Positions 1 to 7,529 of a stretch of DNA of 64,000 bases are shown here, one piece after another. Numbering within the stretch: position 1 is the first letter of the stretch; the number at the start of each line of letters is the position of its first letter. The notes beneath the pieces were generated by a model. The model had not been told where the DNA came from. It worked only from the letters and a program-made list of their open reading frames with translations, and ran no database searches. Origin of the DNA: Rhizobium esperanzae (lineage in GTDB: Bacteria; Pseudomonadota; Alphaproteobacteria; Rhizobiales; Rhizobiaceae). The stretch lies in contig NZ_JACIFY010000016.1 of assembly GCF_014197615.1 (NCBI RefSeq), positions 62,001 to 126,000 of the forward strand, written 5' to 3'. The position numbers were made by a program, and so were the translations under genes.

Positions 1-1071
1 CCGCATCGGCGAATTCTCCGGCACCTTCTTGTAGAGCGCGATGGCGCGGTCCATCTGGTTCTGCTTTTCGGCGATGCCGCCGAGCAGCACCAGCGTATCG
101 GCGCTGTTCGGATCGAGCGCATTGGCCGTCTGCAGGTAGAGCGAGACGATATCCTCGGCGCCGTCGCGGTTCAGCGCGCCGCCGACCGAAAACAGCACGC
201 CGGCAGCACCTTCTTCGGCGGTCTTGACCTGCTGCTCCTGCTTCTCGTCCTTTTCGATGCTGTCGCGCAGCGCGTTCAGCGGCGCATAATTCGGCAGCAG
301 ATTGTCGCCGACGGAAACGGCGTCGAGCGCCTTCTGCTTGTTGCCCTGCTGGGCTTCAAGGCGGGCAAGCGCCATGACAGCGCGCATGAAGGTGTCGGGC
401 GCCGTCGCGCCCCCTTCCTTGTCGAGCACGGCATCGTTCAGATGCTTGCGGGCGGATTTCACGTCGCCGGCGACGATGGCGATCGTCCCGGCATTGTAAT
501 TCTGGAAGATGCGGACCCAGTCCGGCCCCTTCATCTTCTCGACCATGGCGAGCGCTTCCTTGCCGCGGCCGGCGCCGACGCGGGCCCAGGCGAGCAGCAG
601 GTCGTTCATCATCCGGTCGAGATCGTTCGGCCCCTTATATTTCAGGATGGCCTCGGCGGACTTATAGTCGTCGCGGCGCATGGCATCCATGCCGCGCACG
701 ATCGTGGTGATGCGCTCGACGGAAGGATCGCCCTTCAGGTCGTCGGCATATTTGACGCCGTCCTTGATGTCGCCGTTGAGCAGCAGCGAGATCATCAGCC
801 GCTGGCGGATCTCCGGGTTGCCGGGCTCGATCTGCAGCGCCTTCTTGTAGAGTTCGATCGCCGTTTCATAGTCATGATCGACATCGGCCGTGCGCGCCGC
901 GAGGAAGGCGCCGGAGAAAGTGGTGACGCTGTCTGCATCGAAGCTGGCGGTCTTGCCGGCATCGCCCGTCTTGGCCGCATCCTCGGCACTCACGCCGGCG
1001 GCGACGCCGAGCGAAAGAACAGCCGCCAGTGCTGCGCTCGTAAGAAGACGGATGGCAAATCTCTGCCGCAT
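1..1071 (-). CDS. Exported TPR-repeat protein (C terminus outside window)
   Basis: The 357 visible codons begin at an ATG at 1069-1071 and leave the window at the left edge, so the C terminus is unseen. Residues 1-30 look like a signal peptide (basic MRQRF start, hydrophobic core around LLTSAALAAVLSLGVAAG, cleavage near VSA-ED), so the protein is probably periplasmic or outer-membrane associated. TPR-like helices follow: one near residues 68-95 (ETAIELYKKALQIEPGN) and another at the visible end (AEKQNQMDRAIALYKKVPEN). Such proteins are scaffolds; no catalytic motif is seen. It lies 133 bp downstream of the polyprenyl synthase gene on the same strand and could be read through from it. TPR assignment is firm; the biological role is unknown. 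Confidence 0.8.
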   Translation of the reverse strand, partial: MRQRFAIRLLTSAALAAVLSLGVAAGVSAEDAAKTGDAGKTASFDADSVTTFSGAFLAARTADVDHDYETAIELYKKALQIEPGNPEIRQRLMISLLLNGDIKDGVKYADDLKGDPSVERITTIVRGMDAMRRDDYKSAEAILKYKGPNDLDRMMNDLLLAWARVGAGRGKEALAMVEKMKGPDWVRIFQNYNAGTIAIVAGDVKSARKHLNDAVLDKEGGATAPDTFMRAVMALARLEAQQGNKQKALDAVSVGDNLLPNYAPLNALRDSIEKDEKQEQQVKTAEEGAAGVLFSVGGALNRDGAEDIVSLYLQTANALDPNSADTLVLLGGIAEKQNQMDRAIALYKKVPENSPMR

Positions 1072-1204
1072 TAGGGAAACCTTTCTTCGAGAGCGTTCCG
1101 GCGATGATGCCGGTCGCAAATCAGTTGCGATCACTGATTCATAACAGGATGGCTTTTTTGAAGCGGCGCCGCAAGAAAATCAGCCTGCAATCAAGGACGT
1201 TTGA

Positions 1205-2245
1205 TCAGTTGACGCGCTCGATGCAGAAATCGATCACTTCCATCAGGGCGGATTTCCAGGCCGTATCGGGCAGCGGCGCAAGCGCATCGCGGGCGATCGT
1301 GCCGTAATGCACGGCGCGGCCGATCGTATCGCTGAGCGTGCCATATTTGGTGATCAGCCCCAGGGCCTTTTCGAGATTGGCGTCGGTGCTGTTGCCGGCT
1401 TCGATAGCATCGCGCCAGAAGGCGCGCTCGTCCTCGGTGCCGCGGCGATAGGCGAGGATGACCGGCAGGGTGATCTTGCCCTCGCGGAAATCGTCGCCGA
1501 CATTCTTGCCGAGATCGGCCGCCTTGCCGCCATAGTCGAGCGCGTCGTCGACGAGCTGGAAGGCAAGCCCGAGATTCATGCCATAGGACTTCAGCGCGTT
1601 GCGGCCGGATTTGCCGGCCTCGGCGACGATCGGCCCGACTTCGGCGGCGGCGGCAAAGAGCGCGGCGGTCTTGGCGCGGATGACGGCGAGATAATCGTCC
1701 TCCGTCGTCTCCATGTTCTTGGCGACAGAAAGCTGCAGCACTTCGCCTTCGGCGATCACGCAGGCGGCCGAGGACAGCACGTCGAGCGCATCGAGCGAGC
1801 CGACTTCGACCATCATGCGGAAGGCCTGGCCGAGCAGGAAGTCGCCGACCAGCACGCTTGCCTGGTTGCCCCAGATCATCCGCGCCGTCGATTTGCCGCG
1901 GCGCAGGTCGCTTTCGTCGACGACGTCGTCATGCAGCAGCGTTGCCGTGTGCATGAATTCGACCGAGGTCGCGAGCTTGACGTGGTTTTCGCCTCTGTAG
2001 TCGAACAGTGCTGCGGCTGCCAGCGTCAGCATCGGCCGCAGCCGTTTGCCGCCGGATGAGATCAGATGGTTCGCCACCTCGGGGATCATCTGCACGTCGG
2101 AGCCGGCCTTGGACAGAATAAGCTGGTTCACCCGCTCCATATCCGCCCTGGTGAGATCGACCAATGGCTTGATGGATGCCAGTTTGTTTTTGCTTTCTTC
2201 AAGCGGTATGACCACGCCCAACGACCCGGACTCCTGTTCATTCAT
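1205..2245 (-). CDS. ispB: Polyprenyl (octa/decaprenyl) diphosphate synthase
   Basis: A trans-isoprenyl diphosphate synthase of 346 residues that would make the ubiquinone side chain by condensing isopentenyl diphosphate onto an allylic primer. Both Asp-rich Mg-binding motifs are present: DDVVD in LLHDDVVDESDLRRGK and DDALD in FQLVDDALDYGG; the GGKRLRP basic motif is near the N terminus. The open frame extends upstream to 2590, but that extension overlaps the divergent DUF2007 gene and is not family-like, so the ATG at 2243-2245 (MNEQESG) is chosen. Rhizobia make mainly UQ-10, so the product may be decaprenyl diphosphate; chain length cannot be read from the sequence. ubiA, which uses this product, lies at 25.9 kb. 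Family call is secure. Confidence 0.93.
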   Translation of the reverse strand: MNEQESGSLGVVIPLEESKNKLASIKPLVDLTRADMERVNQLILSKAGSDVQMIPEVANHLISSGGKRLRPMLTLAAAALFDYRGENHVKLATSVEFMHTATLLHDDVVDESDLRRGKSTARMIWGNQASVLVGDFLLGQAFRMMVEVGSLDALDVLSSAACVIAEGEVLQLSVAKNMETTEDDYLAVIRAKTAALFAAAAEVGPIVAEAGKSGRNALKSYGMNLGLAFQLVDDALDYGGKAADLGKNVGDDFREGKITLPVILAYRRGTEDERAFWRDAIEAGNSTDANLEKALGLITKYGTLSDTIGRAVHYGTIARDALAPLPDTAWKSALMEVIDFCIERVN

Positions 2246-2329
2246 TGCACCCGACAATAGAAAGGGGCGATGGGCGCGGCAAGGGGTGAATTGTCGCGCT
2301 GAACGAAATTGGAAGGAAAACGACGGCAA

Positions 2330-2557
2330 ATGCATGAGCTTATCCGCGCCAACGACCCCGTTCTGCTCTCCTTTGCCGAGAGTTTGATGAAGGATGCGGG
2401 AATTCACTGCTTCATCGCCGACCAGGGCATGAGCGTGCTGGAGGGCTCGCTCGGCATGCTGCCGCGCCGTCTGCTGGTGGATGAGGAGATGGCCGATCAG
2501 GCGCGCCGCATCCTGATCGATGCCGGTCTCGGCGGCGAGCTGCGCGAGAAGAAATGA
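2330..2557 (+). CDS. DUF2007 family small protein
   Basis: A 75-residue protein beginning MHELIRANDPVLLSF at the ATG at 2330. It has the compact DUF2007 layout: an N-terminal strand and helix (LIRANDPVLLSFAESLMKDAGI), a central segment (CFIADQGMSVLEG) and a final helix with DEEMADQARRILIDAG. The family is annotated as a putative signal-transducing protein with a ferredoxin-like fold, but no biochemical role is established. It is divergent from ispB (84 bp between starts) and its stop is 7 bp before the methyltransferase ATG, so those two are probably cotranscribed. An in-frame start at 2309 would add seven residues and is less likely. Confidence 0.75.
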   Translation: MHELIRANDPVLLSFAESLMKDAGIHCFIADQGMSVLEGSLGMLPRRLLVDEEMADQARRILIDAGLGGELREKK

Positions 2558-2564
2558 GCCTGAC

Positions 2565-3341
2565 ATGACCGGGAAGCCCGCTGACACCATCGATGCCTTC
2601 CACCGCGGCGCCTTTCATGTGGTGCAGCCGAAGGGCAGGGGCCATCGCTCCGGCATGGATGCGATGCTGCTGGCAGCCCTCGTCGCCGACGAGCGCCCGG
2701 TCAGGGTTGCCGATCTCGGCGCCGGCGCCGGTGCTGCCGGCCTCGCCGTCGCCTCGCGACTTGCCGAGACGCAAGTGGTGCTGTTCGAGCGTTCGGCCGA
2801 GATGGCCGATTATGCCCGCCGCAGCATCCTGCTGCCCGAAAATGCCCACGTCGCCGGACGCCTCAGTGTCGTCGAGGCCGATGTGACGCTGACCGCCAAG
2901 GCGCGCAACGATGCCGGCCTCATCGATGAGAGTTTCCACCACGTCATCATGAACCCACCCTTCAACGATGCCGGCGACCGGCGCACGCCCGATGCGCTGA
3001 AGGCCGAAGCCCATGCGATGACCGACGGCCTGTTCGAAAGCTGGATCCGCACGGCGGGCGCGATCATGATCCCGGGCGGCCAATTGTCGCTGATCGCCAG
3101 GCCGGAATCGATTGCCGAGATCGTTGCCGCCTGTGGCCGGCGCTTCGGCGGCATCGAAGTGACCGCCATCCATCCGCGCCCGGGTGAAAACGCCGTTCGT
3201 ATCCTGGTGACCGCGATCAAGGGGTCGCGGGCGCGGCTTTCGCTGCGCGCCGCCCTCATCATGCACGAAGAGGGGAGCCACAAGTTCTCCCCTCTCGTCG
3301 ATGATTTCAACAATGGCCGGGCGGCCTATGCCAGGCTTTAA
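2565..3341 (+). CDS. tRNA1(Val) N6-adenine methyltransferase (TrmN6)-like
   Basis: A Rossmann-fold SAM-dependent methyltransferase of 258 residues. Motif I is VADLGAGAGAAGLAVA, and the catalytic motif IV is MNPPFND, the NPPF/Y signature of enzymes that methylate exocyclic amines of adenine or glutamine. The overall layout matches TrmN6/YfiC, which methylates A37 of tRNA1(Val), but related enzymes modify other substrates, so the substrate is inferred. The ATG at 2565 (MTGKPAD) is preferred over an upstream in-frame start at 2520 because the latter overlaps the DUF2007 gene. It is convergent with mntH, with a palindromic repeat between them. Confidence 0.82.
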   Translation: MTGKPADTIDAFHRGAFHVVQPKGRGHRSGMDAMLLAALVADERPVRVADLGAGAGAAGLAVASRLAETQVVLFERSAEMADYARRSILLPENAHVAGRLSVVEADVTLTAKARNDAGLIDESFHHVIMNPPFNDAGDRRTPDALKAEAHAMTDGLFESWIRTAGAIMIPGGQLSLIARPESIAEIVAACGRRFGGIEVTAIHPRPGENAVRILVTAIKGSRARLSLRAALIMHEEGSHKFSPLVDDFNNGRAAYARL

Positions 3342-3440
3342 GAGCAATTCCAGGAAAAGTGCGAAGCGGTTTTTCGTCCGGAATTGCGTAAAACAAAAAG
3401 GTTAGAGCGGTTCTGCGCTTCCGTAAAAACCTGAACCGCT
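3341..3440. repeat. Rhizobial palindromic intergenic repeat, two hairpins
   Basis: The whole gap between two convergent genes is palindromic. The first hairpin has outer arms CAATTCC and GGAATTG (about 3345-3387) around the core GGAAAAGTGCGAAGCGGTTT. The second has arms AGCGGTTC (3406-3413) and GAACCGCT (3433-3440). The core recurs elsewhere in the window (10076, 25767, 52651). It could also act as a bidirectional terminator or mRNA 3' stabiliser for both genes. Confidence 0.75.
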
Positions 3441-4781
3441 TTAGCCGGTGACGAAGTCGAACAGCAGCTTGACGTTCAGGCCGGCGATGACGACCGCGAT
3501 CAGATAGGCGATGCCGCTCAGCCAGCGCGGCGCCACCAGTTCGCCCATCTTGGCCTTGCTGGCGGTGAACATGACAAGCGGGAAGACGGCGAAGGAAAGC
3601 TGAAGGCTGAGCACCACCTGTGTGAGGATCAGAAGCTCGGCCGTGCCCTTGTCGCCATACCAGATGGTGACGATCGCCGCCGGCACGATGGCGATGGCGC
3701 GGGTGATCAGCCGGCGCATCCACGGCTTCAGCCTGATCTTGAGGAAGCCTTCCATGACGATCTGGCCGGCAAGGGTCGCCGTGACCGTCGAGTTCAGGCC
3801 GCAGCAGAGCAGGGCGATGCCGAACAGCGTCGGCGCGATGGCAAGACCGAGCAGCGGCGACAGCAGCGAATAGGCGTCGCCGAGTTCGACGACGTCGGTC
3901 TTGCCGTTCGCATTGAAGGCCGCCGCTGCCAGGATCAGGATCGAGGCGTTGATCAGGAGCGCGAAGCACAGCGCCACCGTCGAGTCGATCGTCGCAAAGG
4001 TCAGCGCCTCCCTCTTCTCGGGAATCGTATGGCCATAGGCCCGCGTCTGCACGATGCCGGAATGAAGGTAGAGATTGTGCGGCATGACGGTCGCGCCGAG
4101 AATGCCGAGCGCCAGATAGAGCATCTCCGGATTGGTGACGATCTCGGTGGTCGGGAAGAAGCCGGTAACCACGGCGCCCCATTGCGGGTCGGCAAGCAGG
4201 ATCTGCACGCCGAAGCAGACCGCGATGACGCCGAGCAGCGCGATGATGAAGGCTTCCACCCAGCGGAAGCCGAGCTTCTGCAGGAAGAGGATGACGAAGA
4301 CGTCGAGCGCGGTGATCAATACGCCGAGTTCGAGCGGGATGCCCATCAACAGGTTGAGGCCGATCGCCGTGCCGATCACCTCGGCGATATCGGTGGCGAT
4401 GATGGCGATCTCGGCAAAGGCCCAGAGCGGCACCGAAACCCATTTCGGAAAGGCGTCGCGGCAGGCCTGTGCGAGGTCGCGGCCGGATGCGATCGCCAGG
4501 CGCGCGCAGAGCGATTGCAGCACGATCGCCATCAGGTTGGAAAGCAGGGCGACGGTCAGCAGCGCATAGCCGAATTTGGAGCCGCCGGCGAGCGAGGTCG
4601 CCCAGTTGCCGGGGTCCATATAGCCGACGGCGACCATGTAGCCCGGCCCGGCGAAGGCTGCCGCCCGCCGCCATACCGAGCTGTGACGTCCCGTTCCGAC
4701 GGTGCGGTACACATCCGATAGCGATGCCTCGCCGCGTTCGTGCCGCCAGCCGCTGTTGGCATTCGGATTCAGGGCGTCCAT
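3441..4781 (-). CDS. mntH: NRAMP-family divalent metal (Mn2+) transporter MntH
   Basis: A 446-residue inner-membrane importer of Mn2+ (and less well Fe2+) driven by protons. The two metal-site motifs are present: DPGN in TM1 (residues 56-59, YMDPGNWATS) and MPH in TM6 (residues 233-235, ATVMPHNLYLHS). About eleven hydrophobic segments follow in the usual NRAMP pattern and the length is typical. The N-terminal 35 residues are polar and cytoplasmic. A perfect palindrome 44 bp upstream of the ATG resembles a Fur/Mur operator, consistent with manganese-dependent repression. The divergent neighbour is an S49 peptidase. Strong call. Confidence 0.95.
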   Translation of the reverse strand: MDALNPNANSGWRHERGEASLSDVYRTVGTGRHSSVWRRAAAFAGPGYMVAVGYMDPGNWATSLAGGSKFGYALLTVALLSNLMAIVLQSLCARLAIASGRDLAQACRDAFPKWVSVPLWAFAEIAIIATDIAEVIGTAIGLNLLMGIPLELGVLITALDVFVILFLQKLGFRWVEAFIIALLGVIAVCFGVQILLADPQWGAVVTGFFPTTEIVTNPEMLYLALGILGATVMPHNLYLHSGIVQTRAYGHTIPEKREALTFATIDSTVALCFALLINASILILAAAAFNANGKTDVVELGDAYSLLSPLLGLAIAPTLFGIALLCCGLNSTVTATLAGQIVMEGFLKIRLKPWMRRLITRAIAIVPAAIVTIWYGDKGTAELLILTQVVLSLQLSFAVFPLVMFTASKAKMGELVAPRWLSGIAYLIAVVIAGLNVKLLFDFVTG

Positions 4782-4824
4782 GCGATTTCCACCTGTTTAT
4801 CGTGAGCGTCACTATGACGGATTA

Positions 4825-4845
4825 GAATGATAATGCAAGTCATTC
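4825..4845 (-). promoter_or_regulatory. Fur/Mur-type operator candidate upstream of mntH
   Basis: The 21-bp sequence has perfect 6-bp arms, GAATGA (4825-4830) and TCATTC (4840-4845), around TAATGCAAG. The left half reads GAATGATAAT, like half of the classical Fur box. In rhizobia, Mur (a Fur homologue responding to Mn2+) represses manganese importers. The site sits 44-64 bp before the mntH ATG, where a promoter is expected. The regulator assignment is inference; MntR is an alternative. Confidence 0.5.
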
Positions 4846-4964
4846 GCAACAAGAAAATCAAACTGCATGTTTTCCAGAACGCGGCCATTGCGTTTGTCGT
4901 TCCAGCGCATACATGGATGCCGATCGCGATTGACGATCGCACGACGCCCAGCGAAGGATGAGAG

Positions 4965-5825
4965 ATGGCCGGATTGTTGAGAAAACTGCTGCCGAAACGG
5001 TTCCGCAAGGATGGTCTCACCATCCCGGTCGTCCGGCTGCAGGGCGCAATCGTCAGCGGCGGCGGCCAGTTCCGGCCGGCTCTCAATCTCGCCAATGTCT
5101 CGCCGGTTCTGGAAAAGGCCTTCGCCATGAAGGACGCGCCGGCGGTTGCCATAACAATCAATTCGCCGGGCGGTTCGCCCGTCCAGTCCCGGCTGATCTT
5201 CACCCGCATTCGTGAACTCGCTCGCGAGAAGCAGAAGAAGGTGCTGGTTTTCGTCGAGGATGTCGCGGCCTCCGGCGGCTACATGATCGCGCTTGCCGGC
5301 GATGAGATCATCGCCGACGCCACCTCGATCGTCGGCTCGATCGGCGTCGTCTCCGGCGGTTTCGGTTTTCCCGAACTGTTGAAGAAGATCGGCGTCGAGC
5401 GTCGCGTCTATACCGCCGGCGAAAACAAGGTGATCCTCGATCCGTTCCAGCCGGAAAAGGAAAAGGACATCGAGTATCTGAAGAGCCTGCAGCTCGAAAT
5501 CCACCAGGTCTTCATCGCGATGGTGCGCGAGCGCCGCGCCGGCAAGCTGAAGGACGATGCGGCGGTCTTCTCCGGCCTGTTCTGGAGCGGCACCCGCGGC
5601 CTCGAGCTCGGCCTCGTCGACGGGCTCGGCGACATGCGCCAGGAGTTGAAGCGGCGCTACGGCCAGAAGACCAAGCTGGAACTCGTCACCGCCGGCCGCG
5701 GCCTGTTCGGCCGCCGCATTCCCGGCGTATCGCCTGTGACACTCGAAAGTGCCGCATCCGGTCTTGCGACGGGGCTTGTCGAAGCGGCCGAAGAAAGGGC
5801 ATTGTGGAGCCGTTTCGGGCTTTAA
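4965..5825 (+). CDS. S49 family signal peptide peptidase (SppA/SohB-like)
   Basis: A 286-residue serine protease of the short S49 type that cleaves remnant signal peptides or membrane peptides. The Ser nucleophile is Ser103 in DVAASGGYMIA and the likely general base is Lys155 in AGENKVILDPF, the usual Ser-Lys dyad; the SIVGSIGVVSGG segment between them is also typical. There is no clear N-terminal transmembrane anchor, only a basic, weakly amphipathic start (MAGLLRKLLPKRFRK), so the protein may be peripheral or cytoplasmic. The start has AAGGA upstream. A small membrane-protein gene follows after 15 bp. Confidence 0.88.
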   Translation: MAGLLRKLLPKRFRKDGLTIPVVRLQGAIVSGGGQFRPALNLANVSPVLEKAFAMKDAPAVAITINSPGGSPVQSRLIFTRIRELAREKQKKVLVFVEDVAASGGYMIALAGDEIIADATSIVGSIGVVSGGFGFPELLKKIGVERRVYTAGENKVILDPFQPEKEKDIEYLKSLQLEIHQVFIAMVRERRAGKLKDDAAVFSGLFWSGTRGLELGLVDGLGDMRQELKRRYGQKTKLELVTAGRGLFGRRIPGVSPVTLESAASGLATGLVEAAEERALWSRFGL

Positions 5826-5840
5826 GGGCAGGAGAGGGGA

Positions 5841-6032
5841 ATGGCACAGCTTATCACGATCCTGGTCCTGGTCTTCTCAGCCTGGTGGCTCTACCGTCGC
5901 TTCGTCTCCGATGCCCGCAAGCTCGCCGAAAAGTCACGCCGCGCCGAAAAAGAGCGCCAGACCGGCGCGATCGGCACGCTGGTCAAGGACCCGGTGACCG
6001 GGGAGTATCGGCTGAAGCGGGATGAAGAGTAG
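5841..6032 (+). CDS. Small single-pass membrane protein, unknown function
   Basis: A 63-residue protein with one N-terminal transmembrane helix (residues 2-19, QLITILVLVFSAWWLYRR), then a charged, coiled-coil-like segment (KLAEKSRRAEKERQTG) and a short C-terminal motif LVKDPVTGEYRL. The latter resembles the DP-x-TG-x-Y motif seen in small membrane proteins of other bacteria that may bind zinc or nucleic acid, but no Cys is present here. GGAGAGGGG precedes the ATG. It lies 15 bp behind the S49 peptidase and is probably translated from the same mRNA. Confidence 0.6.
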   Translation: MAQLITILVLVFSAWWLYRRFVSDARKLAEKSRRAEKERQTGAIGTLVKDPVTGEYRLKRDEE

Positions 6033-6073
6033 GAACAGCCTTGGATCTGCCCATCCAGCCGCCACGTAAGCTT

Positions 6074-6274
6074 GGGTGGGCTGGGCACCCCCTCTGTCCT
6101 GCCGGACATCTCCCCCACAAGGAGGGAGATCGGCTGGGCGTGACGGCTTCCCCAAGCAACTGAGTATTGTGATTGTCGCTGCCGTTCGAGAGGGAGCGAT
6201 GGTCAAGCCTCTTGCCAATCTCCACCCTTGTGGGGGAGATGTCCGGCAGGACAGAGGGGGGTGCCTAGCCCACC
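6074..6274. repeat. Large imperfect inverted repeat (about 57-bp arms)
   Basis: Left arm 6074-6131 and right arm about 6218-6274 are near-perfect reverse complements; both contain the block TGTCCTGCCGGACATCTCCC or its complement. The loop of about 86 bp has no gene. The 377-bp gap 6033-6409 between the small membrane protein and glyQ consists essentially of this element plus about 135 bp of glyQ leader. It looks like a rhizobial mosaic intergenic repeat, and could form a long transcript hairpin ending the upstream operon. Confidence 0.75.
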
Positions 6275-6409
6275 ATCGCTGGATTGAGGTTAGGGGCAGT
6301 TAGATTCCGCTTGCAGATCGGTTCGACCCCGACCGCCGCAAAACCCTTGACCCCTGCCGCCCTCCATGGCACCTGTCGCGCCGATCTATCAAGTCAGCGG
6401 TGCCATCCC

Positions 6410-7366
6410 ATGTCAGCTATCCCAGACCATATGAACCCGAAGCGCTCCTTCCAGGCGCTGATCCTGACCCTGCATAGCTACTGGGCGGACAAGGGTTGCG
6501 CGGTGCTGCAGCCCTACGACATGGAAGTCGGCGCCGGCACCTTCCACCCGGCCACCACGCTGCGCGCCCTCGGCCCCAAGCCCTGGAAGGCCGCTTACGT
6601 CCAGCCGTCGCGCCGTCCGTCCGATGGCCGTTATGGTGAGAACCCGAACCGCCTGCAGCATTATTACCAGTACCAGGTCATCCTGAAGCCGAACCCGCCC
6701 AATCTTCAGGAGCTTTACCTCGGCTCGCTGGCGGCAATCGGTCTCGATCCGCTGCTGCACGATATCCGTTTCGTCGAGGACGACTGGGAAAGCCCGACGC
6801 TCGGCGCCTGGGGCCTCGGCTGGGAATGCTGGTGCGACGGCATGGAAGTCTCGCAGTTCACCTATTTCCAGCAGGTCTGCGGCATCGAATGCGCGCCGGT
6901 CGCGGGCGAACTGACCTATGGTCTCGAGCGCCTCGCCATGTATGTCCAGGGCGTCGACAATGTCTACGACCTGAATTTCAATGGCCGCGAGGGCGACGAG
7001 AAAATCAGCTATGGCGACGTCTTCCTGCAGGCCGAGCAGGAATATTCGCGTCACAATTTCGAATTCGCCAATACCGAGATGCTGCATCGCCACTTCGTCG
7101 ACGCCGAGAAGGAATGCCGGGCGCTGCTCGATGCCGGCGCCCCCGGCCAAAGCGACAATCAGCGCCTGCACAAATGCGTCTTCCCCGCCTATGACCAGTG
7201 CATCAAGGCCAGCCACGTCTTCAACCTGCTCGACGCCCGCGGCGTCATCTCGGTGACCGAGCGCCAGAGCTATATCCTGCGGGTGCGCACGCTCGCCAAG
7301 GCCTGCGGCGAAGCCTTCCTGCTGACCGACGCCGGCGGCGTTAATCTGTCGAAAGAGGCGGCGTAA
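6410..7366 (+). CDS. glyQ: Glycyl-tRNA synthetase alpha subunit
   Basis: The catalytic alpha subunit (318 residues) of the bacterial alpha2-beta2 glycyl-tRNA synthetase, which charges tRNA-Gly. The N terminus has the family hallmark KRSFQALILTLHSYWADKGC, followed by VGAGTFHPATTLR, PWKAAYVQPSRRPSDGRYGE and NRLQHYYQYQVILKP. The ATG at 6410 (MSAIPDH) is chosen; a second ATG at 6431 (MNPKRSF) gives a length closer to the enterobacterial protein. An in-frame start at 6284 lies in repeat-adjacent sequence and is rejected. Its partner glyS is not next door but 11 kb away on the other strand. Confidence 0.97.
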   Translation: MSAIPDHMNPKRSFQALILTLHSYWADKGCAVLQPYDMEVGAGTFHPATTLRALGPKPWKAAYVQPSRRPSDGRYGENPNRLQHYYQYQVILKPNPPNLQELYLGSLAAIGLDPLLHDIRFVEDDWESPTLGAWGLGWECWCDGMEVSQFTYFQQVCGIECAPVAGELTYGLERLAMYVQGVDNVYDLNFNGREGDEKISYGDVFLQAEQEYSRHNFEFANTEMLHRHFVDAEKECRALLDAGAPGQSDNQRLHKCVFPAYDQCIKASHVFNLLDARGVISVTERQSYILRVRTLAKACGEAFLLTDAGGVNLSKEAA

Positions 7367-7529
7367 AAGCCGTCTCGAAAAATTTCTTCAGCTTCTGAAA
7401 CTATGCTTCTTTTGCTTAAAGCGTCCGAACATTATCTTATCGATGTTTCGATCATGTATAGGTTCGGTCTGTCTTTTGAAAAGCGACATTGTTTATTTTC
7501 AGATCGCATTTGAAAATTGCGCAGGCGGG

